DNA of 6,120 nucleotides from Anaerolineales bacterium. Its GTDB lineage: Bacteria; Chloroflexota; Anaerolineae; Anaerolineales; UBA4823. Positions 1-5,568 of the stretch are shown here, piece after piece (within the stretch, counting starts at the first letter, position 1; each line of letters begins with the position of its first letter). The stretch spans positions 1 through 6,120 of the forward strand of contig JAOAHK010000132.1 in assembly GCA_026415275.1 (NCBI GenBank). Reading direction: 5' to 3'. The notes below the pieces were generated by a model. It was given only the letters and a program-made list of their open reading frames with translations, searched no databases and was not told where the DNA came from. Made by a program: the position numbers and the translations under genes.

Positions 1-793
1 CTCTTATCCTAATTAGCGCGAACCCCTCTAATCCCAAAGTTTCAATCACTTTTTCCGAGACAAACCCCACTCCCAGTCCCTCGCGCACGGTGAGGGCAAT
101 TGCCTCCGAGTTTCCCAGGGTTAGAATGGTGTTCAAATCATGAATCGAAATGTCTAGTTCGTTGAGCGCTTTGCGAATGGCGTCATAACTCCCCGAACCT
201 TCTTCGCGCAGGATGAAGCGGCCTTCTAAGAGCTGTTCAGCAGTGATTTCGCCCCTCATTGCCCAGGGATGGTCTTGCGGGGCAATAAGAACCAGACGGT
301 CACAAACAAAGCGCATCATCTCCACTTCAGGGGTGACCTCTTCGATCAGGCTGGTTAATGTAAAATGCAGTCTGCCATCTAAAAGGAGTTTGATAGCCTC
401 GCGTTGATGCAGCACATTACAGGTTACCCGCACTCGCGGGTAGCGGTCGTGAAAACTGGTGAGCAGCTTGGGCAGGATATATTTCCCAGGTGTTGTGCAA
501 CAACCGATGATTAGATGGCCGACAACACCCTTTTGCAGAGAAGCCATTTCGCTCTCGATGCGGGCAGAAAGGGAAACCGCTTCTTGGGCAAGCGAAGCAA
601 GCTTGAGACCAGCATCCGTGAGCTCCAAGTTGCGCCCATTGCGCAGGAATAACTCACAACCAAAGTGCCGTTCCAATGCCTGGATGTGTTGGCTCACGCT
701 GGGCTGAGTCATGTGCAATCGCTGAGCCGTACGGGTAAAACTGAGCGTCTCTGCCGCAGTCAAGAAGATGTGCAATTGATGGATATCCAACAT
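1..793 (-). CDS. LysR-family transcriptional regulator, C-terminus cut by window edge
   Basis: The minus strand is open from ATG at 793 to base 1, giving 264 codons without a stop. LysR proteins are usually about 300 residues, so some 35-45 C-terminal residues lie outside the window. The N-terminus (MLDIHQLHIFLTAAETLSFT) and the following TQPSVSQHIQALERHFG and LFLRNGRNLELTDAG are the classic LysR winged helix-turn-helix, residues 1-60. Residues from about 90 (TTPGKYILPKLLTSF, then YPRVRV) match the start of a LysR co-inducer domain, nearest in style to the CysL/CbbR branch. Two in-frame ATGs lie upstream at 826 and 835. I chose 793 because it gives the canonical LysR start and has GGTGGAG 12 bases upstream, whereas the others have no visible ribosome site. 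It is divergent from the cytochrome operon, the usual arrangement for a LysR protein controlling its neighbour. The effector is unknown. Confidence 0.93.
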   Translation of the reverse strand, partial: MLDIHQLHIFLTAAETLSFTRTAQRLHMTQPSVSQHIQALERHFGCELFLRNGRNLELTDAGLKLASLAQEAVSLSARIESEMASLQKGVVGHLIIGCCTTPGKYILPKLLTSFHDRYPRVRVTCNVLHQREAIKLLLDGRLHFTLTSLIEEVTPEVEMMRFVCDRLVLIAPQDHPWAMRGEITAEQLLEGRFILREEGSGSYDAIRKALNELDISIHDLNTILTLGNSEAIALTVREGLGVGFVSEKVIETLGLEGFALIRIR

Positions 794-845
794 GCTTCCG
801 ATTTGCTCCACCTTCAACTTTAACATAGAAGACATAAGAATTACA

Positions 846-861
846 AGTGATATATGTCACA
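846..861. promoter_or_regulatory. CRP/FNR-type palindrome in the divergent control region
   Basis: AGTGATATATGTCACA has perfect GTGA...TCAC arms around six bases and matches the CRP/FNR-superfamily layout TGTGA-N6-TCACA at all but the first base. The right half (ATATATGTCAC, 850-860) recurs with one change at 915-925 (ATATTTGTCAC), just before the cytochrome promoter. Which regulator binds is unknown. In anaerobes, CRP/FNR relatives commonly sense redox state, NO or cyclic nucleotides. The site could also act on the LysR gene. Confidence 0.4.
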
Positions 862-866
862 CCAGA

Positions 867-903
867 ATAAGTTTATCTTATAAGTCCAATAATCAAGTCT
901 TAT
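867..903. promoter_or_regulatory. Probable LysR binding region (ATAAG/CTTAT dyads)
   Basis: ATAAG-N5-CTTAT (867-881) is a dyad that contains the T-N11-A pattern of LysR boxes. A second wider pair, ATAAG (880-884) and CTTAT (899-903), follows. CTTATAA also occurs as a direct repeat at 877-883 and 899-905, 22 bp apart, about two helical turns. LysR tetramers typically contact a strong recognition site and a weaker activation site next to the target promoter, and this arrangement fits. The region is AT-rich, so chance symmetry cannot be excluded. Confidence 0.42.
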
Positions 904-925
904 AATAAAAGGTTATATTTGTCAC

Positions 926-955
926 TTGTTGTCATAAAGAAATCTTTTGTAAAAT
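926..955 (+). promoter_or_regulatory. Predicted promoter of the cytochrome-rhodanese operon
   Basis: TTGTTG (926-931) and TAAAAT (950-955) are separated by 18 bases and lie 26 bases before the first ATG. They form a plausible housekeeping sigma promoter with a weak -35, as expected for an activator-dependent LysR target. The assignment is by eye only. Confidence 0.35.
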
Positions 956-981
956 GAGGCAAATACGGTCGAAGGGAGTGC

Positions 982-2442
982 ATGATGCGCAAGATTCTGT
1001 TGGTGTTTCTCTTGTTGATCGGTGTCGGGTGGCTGATTTACGGTTGCAGCGCGCCGGCTACTCCTGCCCAACTTCCTGAGACGGTTGAGGTAAGTGTTTC
1101 CGAAGTCGGTGAAGCAACACCTACAACCACTGCGTCTGCACAGACCATAGAACTTGAGCCCACCCAAGCACCCACCGCTCAAGATGCCTGTGTTGCCTGC
1201 CACAGCGACCAGCAACGCATCACGGATACTGCAAAAAAGGAAGAGGCTGGTGAAAGTGAGTCAAAGGGGGTTGGCTGAGGGGGTTCGGTGGCTCCGTTGG
1301 AGCCTTGGGAAAAGTATATGGTCAACATCGAGGCGTTTTCCAAAGACGTTCATGGTCAAAAGTCGTGTGTGGATTGTCACGGCGGAACGCAATCGGACGA
1401 CAAAGAGACCGCGCATCAGGGCTTAATTCACCGCCCGAGTGAGGGTGAGAACTCGGTTTGTAAAGAGTGTCATCCTAATGTCCAGCAGCATTACGTGAAT
1501 AGCCTACACTATACGCAGCAAGGCTACTTTACCACTATGTACGCCCGCAGTGTGCCGGAGAATCATGACGCTTTACAACAAGCCTTTGATAACCACTGTG
1601 CCAAATGCCACACCACCTGCGGCGATTGCCATGTCAGCACACCTATCTCTGCCGGTGGCGGCTTGTTCGACGGGCATCTCTTCAAACGCACGCCGCCGAT
1701 GACACGCTCTTGTACCGCCTGCCATGGCAGCCGCGTCGGCGATGAGTACATGGGGAAGCACGAGGGTATCCCCGGCGATGTTCACTTCCGGCAAGGACGG
1801 ATGAATTGCATCGATTGTCACAGCGGATCATCTTTGCATGGCGACCCTGCCCAATGCACAAGTTGTCACCCCGGATCAAAAGACACCGCAGCAATGCCAC
1901 CCGCCGACCATCGCTATGCTGGTTTTCAATCCCCCTCCTGTGAGTCGTGCCATGCGGCGTCCTTGACCGGTCCGGACGCGCCTAAAATGCACACCCAACA
2001 CGGCACAAAGTTGTCTTGCCAAGTTTGCCACTCGGTAACTTATACCAGTTGTGATGGTTGCCATGTGGCAATTAGTGAAAAGACGGGCAATCCCTTCTTC
2101 GAGACTCAAGGCACCTACTTGACCTTCTTTATCGGTCGCAATCCTAATCCAACCTTTGTGCGTCCCTACGAATACGTGCCGGTGCGCCATATCCCCATTG
2201 CACCCACTAGTTACCAGTTCTATGGCGCTAATTTATTGCCCAACTTTAATGCTTTGCCCACCTGGGCGTATGCAACCCCGCACAACATCCAACGCCTCAC
2301 CCCTCAGGCAACGACCTGCAATGCCTGCCATGGCAACCCGGAGATTTTCTTGACCGCCGACAAGGTCAAACCAGAGGAATTGGAGGCGAATCTGCCTGTG
2401 ATTGTTGAGTCCATTCCACCCCTACTGGAGCAAAATCCATGA
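982..2442 (+). CDS. Dodecaheme c-type cytochrome lipoprotein with in-frame TGA (candidate selenocysteine 99)
   Basis: This is one reading frame of 487 codons with a single internal TGA at 1276-1278 and a terminal TGA at 2440-2442. Read through, it gives 486 residues. Residues 1-22 are a lipoprotein signal ending at a lipobox-like IYGC (Cys22), followed by an Ala/Thr/Pro-rich linker. There are twelve CXXCH heme motifs: heme 1 at C70, heme 2 at C129, a tight pair at C206 and C213, heme 11 at C357 and heme 12 at C446. An 84-residue heme-free stretch separates the last two hemes. The protein should sit outside the cytoplasmic membrane and carry electrons; its partner is unknown. The part after the TGA has no signal peptide, so translated alone from GTG 1288 it could not be exported for heme attachment. 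AAGGGAG at 972-978 serves ATG 982 or, with better spacing, ATG 985. Alternatives are a nonsense mutation or a base error. Confidence 0.85.
1276..1311 (+). promoter_or_regulatory. Candidate bacterial SECIS element with its UGA codon
   Basis: TGA is at 1276-1278. After 11 bases comes GGCTCC (1290-1295), loop GTT (1296-1298) and GGAGCC (1299-1304), a perfect 6-bp stem. TTC (1284-1286) can pair with GAA (1309-1311) below an internal loop. From memory, bacterial SECIS elements have an apical loop with G in its first two positions, lying about 16-37 bases from the UGA. Here the loop starts with G, 17 bases after it. The E. coli fdhF upper stem also starts about 11 bases after its UGA. The hairpin is inside the coding frame, as bacterial SECIS elements are. 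A selB/selC system elsewhere in the genome would be required. Confidence 0.55.
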
Positions 2443-2504
2443 AGGAGAAATCGCTCCCTGAGCGTTTGACCTCAAAAACTACCGAAGAAGGAGGAGCAAA
2501 ATGA
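2439..2504 (+). CDS. Possible 21-codon coupled small ORF between the two operon genes
   Basis: ATG at 2439 overlaps the cytochrome stop (ATGA), and the ORF ends in TGA at 2502-2504, overlapping the rhodanese ATG (again ATGA). The product is a hydrophilic 21-residue peptide (MKEKSLPERLTSKTTEEGGA followed by K). GGAG at 2427-2430 lies eight bases upstream. It could be a translational coupling leader. It could also be chance: its 3' end is simply the ribosome site of the next gene. No family is recognised. Confidence 0.2.
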   Translation: MKEKSLPERLTSKTTEEGGAK

Positions 2505-4234
2505 AAAAATTGGTGTCGCTATTAATCTTACTTTCGATTCTATTAGGCGCTTGCGCCAAACCCAGCGCGCCGGTAGCAGAAGTTACCCAGGCGCCAGCGG
2601 TCACTGAAGCGCCGCCACCCACCCCAACCCCTCTTCCGCCCACGCCAACAGAAGAGCCACTTGATTTCCTCGCCCTCTTCCAGGAAGTCATTCAGGCAAT
2701 GCCGCCCGATAAGGGCTATGGCACGGTCAAGGTAGATGCCCTCAGCGAGGAACTTGCTACGCAACCGCCTTTCCTTCTCGATGTGCGTGAGCCAGCCGAG
2801 TTAGAGAAAGAGGGTTTCATCGAAGGCGCAGTGAATATTCCGGTGCGCGAGTTGCTCAAAAATCTGGATAAACTCCCTGGTATGGATGAGCCAATTGTCA
2901 TTTATTGCGCTTCCGGTCATCGCGGGGCAATGGCTTTTGCCGCTTTGAAGATGCTTGGTTACACCAAAGTTCGCAACCTAGCCGGCGGACTGAACGCCTG
3001 GAAAAAGGCAGAACTACCGGTGGCGACCGGTTCCGTGGCTGCGGCACAATCGATCAGCAAACCGACCATCGAGAACCAACGCCTCCTTGCAGCTTTAGAT
3101 GAGTTCTTATCTGCCCTACCAACCGACAAAGGTTCTTATACGGTCAAAGCCGATAAGCTCAATGAAGACTTAGCCAGTGGTGCTAAACTCACCTTGGTCG
3201 ATGTGCGCACCGAGAAGGAGTTTCAGAGCGGTTACATTGAGGGTGCCATCAATCTCCCTCTGGAGACCATTTTGAGCAACCTAGATCAACTACCCAATAA
3301 AGATGCTGCCATCGTCATTTATTGTGTCTCTGGTCACCGCGGTGGGGTAGTGACGATGGCTTTACGCATGTTGGGCTATACCAATGTCGTCAATCTTGCC
3401 GGCGGGATCAACGCTTGGAAAGCCGCCCAATTGCCGCTCGTAGGTGCCGCAGTAGATTGGATGTCGCTGTGGACGGAATTCTTGACCAACTTGCCGGCGG
3501 ACAAGGGCTACTACACCATCACCGCCCAAGCGCTCAACGAAGCTTTAGCAAGCGAACCGCCCTTCCTTTTGGATGTGCGCGAGGCAGCAGAGCTTGAGAA
3601 AGATGGCTACATTGCTGGCGCCGTGAACATCCCGGTGCGTGAAGTCTTGAAGAACTTGGATAAACTGCCTGCCCAAGACAAGAAAATCGTTGTTTATTGT
3701 GCCAGCGGTCACCGTGGGGCGTTTATCACCGCAGCGCTGCGCTTCTTGGGCTGGACGGACGTGGTCAACCTCGCCGGCGGTTTGAACGGGTGGAAGAAAG
3801 CCGAGTTTGCGGTCGAAATGGGCATGCCCGAAGCGCCAGTTGCCGGAACCGCCCCTGCGGTGGATGCCCAAAAGCTGGCTGACTTGGACGCTTTCCTTTC
3901 CGCTTTGCCCGATGGCTTCTATACGGTTAAGGCAGCCGACTTGAACACCGAGTTGGCATCGGCAGCCGGGGCACTCACCATCGTTGATGTGCGCACAGCG
4001 GAAGAATTTGCCGAGGGCCACATCGAGGGCAGTGTCAATATTCCGGTCAACGAGTTCATGGCAAACCTTTCCCAAATGCCCGATAAGAATGCCAAGATCG
4101 TCATTTTGTGCAAATCAGGGCACCGCGGAGCCCTCGTTACGATGGCATTGCGCATGTTGGGCTACACCGATGTGCGCAACCTAGCCGGTGGCATCAACGC
4201 TTGGGTTGCCGCAGAACTGCCAGTAGTGAAGTAA
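2501..4234 (+). CDS. Lipoprotein with four tandem rhodanese (sulfurtransferase) domains
   Basis: The 577-residue protein starts with a lipoprotein signal (lipobox LGAC, Cys18) and a Thr/Pro spacer to about residue 53, so it should be anchored outside the membrane. Four rhodanese domains follow at roughly 57-175, 196-315, 319-440 and 459-577. Each has a DVR motif, a six-residue active loop CxSGHR with the catalytic cysteine intact (C136, C275, C400, C537) and an ending like NLAGGxNAW. The six-residue loop is that of sulfurtransferases, not the seven-residue Cdc25/arsenate reductase loop. Such domains carry sulfane sulfur as a cysteine persulfide. Each unit begins with a conserved leader (LPxDKGxYTVKAxxLN). 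Domains 1 and 3 resemble each other, as do 2 and 4. AAGGAGG at 2488-2494, six bases before ATG, is a strong ribosome site. It lies 58 bases after the cytochrome, so it is co-transcribed. Donor and acceptor are unknown. Confidence 0.93.
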   Translation: MKKLVSLLILLSILLGACAKPSAPVAEVTQAPAVTEAPPPTPTPLPPTPTEEPLDFLALFQEVIQAMPPDKGYGTVKVDALSEELATQPPFLLDVREPAELEKEGFIEGAVNIPVRELLKNLDKLPGMDEPIVIYCASGHRGAMAFAALKMLGYTKVRNLAGGLNAWKKAELPVATGSVAAAQSISKPTIENQRLLAALDEFLSALPTDKGSYTVKADKLNEDLASGAKLTLVDVRTEKEFQSGYIEGAINLPLETILSNLDQLPNKDAAIVIYCVSGHRGGVVTMALRMLGYTNVVNLAGGINAWKAAQLPLVGAAVDWMSLWTEFLTNLPADKGYYTITAQALNEALASEPPFLLDVREAAELEKDGYIAGAVNIPVREVLKNLDKLPAQDKKIVVYCASGHRGAFITAALRFLGWTDVVNLAGGLNGWKKAEFAVEMGMPEAPVAGTAPAVDAQKLADLDAFLSALPDGFYTVKAADLNTELASAAGALTIVDVRTAEEFAEGHIEGSVNIPVNEFMANLSQMPDKNAKIVILCKSGHRGALVTMALRMLGYTDVRNLAGGINAWVAAELPVVK

Positions 4235-4261
4235 CATTCTTCGCCGCATGACTTTCCGCAA

Positions 4262-4300
4262 GGCTTCCAAAGCCCATTGGCTTTGGAAGCCTTTTGTTCT
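4262..4300 (+). terminator. Intrinsic terminator of the cytochrome-rhodanese operon
   Basis: A perfect 13-bp stem, GGCTTCCAAAGCC (4262-4274) with GGCTTTGGAAGCC (4279-4291), closes a CATT loop and is followed by TTTTGTTCT. Two A bases before the stem can also pair with the T run. It begins 27 bases after the rhodanese stop. The opposite strand lacks a good T run, so it looks one-directional. Confidence 0.9.
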
Positions 4301-4427
4301 GTGTCAGCGAATAGGGCACAAATAAACGAATGGGAGAGGCACGGCAATCTAGGCGATCTCGCCAGCGGATGAACGGGGATGTGGATGTCGGCCTTCCGTC
4401 CCCCATAACTCCAATCAACATTTCCAC

Positions 4428-4478
4428 TGGGGGAGGGGAACGGCTCTCACCCCTAGCCCCTCTCCCGCTGGGAGAGGG
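4428..4478. repeat. REP-like GC-rich inverted repeat
   Basis: CCCTCTCCC (4458-4466), spacer GCT and GGGAGAGGG (4470-4478) form a perfect 9-bp inverted repeat. It is preceded by CTCACCCCTAGCCCC and, at 4428-4438, by CTGGGGGAGGG, which looks like half of another unit. CCCCTCTCCC...GGGAGAGG elements are familiar intergenic repeats in several bacterial phyla. Copy number cannot be judged from this window. Confidence 0.6.
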
Positions 4479-4495
4479 AAACACAAAACGAAGTT

Positions 4496-4513
4496 ACAGG
4501 CGTCTCCGCCTGT
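4496..4513 (-). terminator. GC hairpin, possible terminator of the ferredoxin-type gene
   Basis: ACAGGCG (4496-4502), TCTC and CGCCTGT (4507-4513) form a perfect 7-bp stem. Read on the minus strand it lies about 60 bases past the stop of the 4Fe-4S gene and is followed by AACTTCGTTTTGTG, a poor, delayed T run. It may be a weak terminator or just another intergenic repeat. Confidence 0.3.
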
Positions 4514-4572
4514 GAATATAAAGCACCATCAAATGGGGGATGAATAAGCGAACTCAAATAAGTGATCAGCAC

Positions 4573-5493
4573 CTAAACCTCTAAAGGCACTCCCTTGCTT
4601 GCCTCCCGCCGCAGGGATAGAGCCCATTGGGGGCAAGCATCGATGCACACGCCACAACCCATGCAGGCCGAAAAATCTATCGTTGCCCGGTCATCATCCA
4701 CAGTTATTGCGTCAAATGGACAGCGCTCGGTGCATTCGCCACAGGCAAGGCACAAATCTTGGTTTACCTCGCAAACATAGCCCGATGAAGCCAGCATTGG
4801 CGTGCCGTGCCGATAAGCTTGCATCGCCCCACAACAGCAAGAACAACAATTGCAGATAGCGTAAAAGCGACCTAACATAGCATCTTTGAAGAAAGCATGC
4901 TGAACATGTCCGCGGGCATGTTCAGCTTTCAAGATAGCAACTGCCTCCTCTTGAGTGATCCAGCGCGCTTTTTGGGGATGATGGTCGATCACAAAGCTGG
5001 CAAACGGTTCGCCTACGACTAGGCAGACATCCAAAGGCAGGCAAGGATTGGCACGCGCCGAGCGGCACGGACACTGTAAAGCGACAATGTGGTCGGGATT
5101 TTTTAAGACAATATCGCGGGCGCGGGGATAGGGAATGACTTTCTCTAAGTTGGTCAGGCGGATTTCCTGGTTGATCGAAATTAGGCGAGCTGCTGCTGTT
5201 ACGGGCATTACTTTTCCGTGATAACCATTTGCTACGCTGGAAGTGGATGAAGGCGTTGAATGAATCTTGGGAGCCCACCAAGGCAGCCATTTGAGAGCTT
5301 TCTGAATGCGGCGATAGACTTTTGCCAGAGGATGTTCGCCTACACCGATGGAAATGTAAAGGAAAACCCAGCGTCCGTAGATCATCCCATGCAGCCAATC
5401 GCAGAAGCTGTAATTTGGTTGCCGGAGAGCTTCTTTAGTAAACTGAATGGTTGAGGGGGTAATCCACCGACGAGGTTTGGAAGTATGGTTCAT
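4573..5493 (-). CDS. Cysteine-rich 4Fe-4S dicluster ferredoxin-type protein
   Basis: The ATG start at 5493 gives 306 residues. A GTG three codons upstream (5502) is possible, but no ribosome site is visible before it; GGAAG lies just before the ATG. The C-terminal part has two ferredoxin motifs, CLACGECTERCP (C248, C251, C254, C258) and CMGCGVCIDACP (C277, C280, C283, C287), each expected to bind a [4Fe-4S] cluster. Upstream are two further cysteine groups, CPCR...C...C (C141, C143, C151, C157) and CNCCSCCCG (C214-C221), which could ligate another metal or Fe-S centre. The N-terminal 130 residues have a WLHGxIYGRWVFLYI segment but no convincing signal or transmembrane helix, so it is probably cytoplasmic. 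It most likely shuttles electrons in anaerobic metabolism. The partner enzyme is not in the window. It is divergent from the solute-binding gene and convergent with the cytochrome operon. Confidence 0.88.
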   Translation of the reverse strand: MNHTSKPRRWITPSTIQFTKEALRQPNYSFCDWLHGMIYGRWVFLYISIGVGEHPLAKVYRRIQKALKWLPWWAPKIHSTPSSTSSVANGYHGKVMPVTAAARLISINQEIRLTNLEKVIPYPRARDIVLKNPDHIVALQCPCRSARANPCLPLDVCLVVGEPFASFVIDHHPQKARWITQEEAVAILKAEHARGHVQHAFFKDAMLGRFYAICNCCSCCCGAMQAYRHGTPMLASSGYVCEVNQDLCLACGECTERCPFDAITVDDDRATIDFSACMGCGVCIDACPQWALSLRREASKGVPLEV

Positions 5494-5509
5494 CGCTTCC
5501 ACTCAAAGC

Positions 5510-5526
5510 TAGATGATTTTCATCTA
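5510..5526. promoter_or_regulatory. Perfect palindrome between divergent genes, candidate operator
   Basis: TAGATGA-TTT-TCATCTA is a perfect 7-bp inverted repeat in the 75-base spacer between the ferredoxin-type gene and the solute-binding gene. It lies about 20 bases before a TATCAT box (5545-5550), a possible -10 for the plus gene, so a bound repressor or activator would sit near the -35 position. The cognate regulator is unknown. Confidence 0.4.
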
Positions 5527-5568
5527 ATCCGTCCAGAAATAGTGTATCATTAATCTACGGAGAAAGCT

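Larger units (their letters stand above)
4301..4572. other. Gene-free convergent spacer
   Basis: Beyond the terminator I see no credible gene here. The open frames have no recognisable product and overlap the inverted repeats. The stretch holds a small GGCGA-TC-TCGCC palindrome (4352-4363), the REP-like repeat and a GC hairpin, which are listed separately. It lies between the 3' ends of two convergent transcription units, a common place for dispersed repeats. Confidence 0.6.

Noticed and set aside
213..707. Plus-strand open frames over the LysR gene
   Set aside because: They are antisense to a clear LysR reading frame and have no recognisable domains.
1288..2442. Separate gene starting at GTG 1288 behind GAGGGGG
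   Set aside because: A ribosome-like site exists, but the product would have eleven heme motifs and no export signal. It also continues the upstream frame exactly. I treat it as the 3' part of one gene, with reinitiation as a minor alternative.
3545..4075. 176-codon minus-strand open frame inside the rhodanese gene
   Set aside because: It is antisense to two well-conserved rhodanese domains and has no recognisable features.
2479..4234. Repeated DNA within the rhodanese gene as a possible CRISPR or mobile repeat
   Set aside because: The repetition is explained by four homologous protein domains; there are no short identical repeats with regular spacers.
4194..4515. Open frames in the spacer after the rhodanese gene
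   Set aside because: They run through the terminator or the inverted repeats, lack credible ribosome sites and show low-complexity composition.
4399..4540. TCCCCCAT (4399-4406) and ATGGGGGA (4533-4540) as ends of a small mobile element
   Set aside because: Eight bases is too short to support this, and no target-site duplication or transposase is visible.
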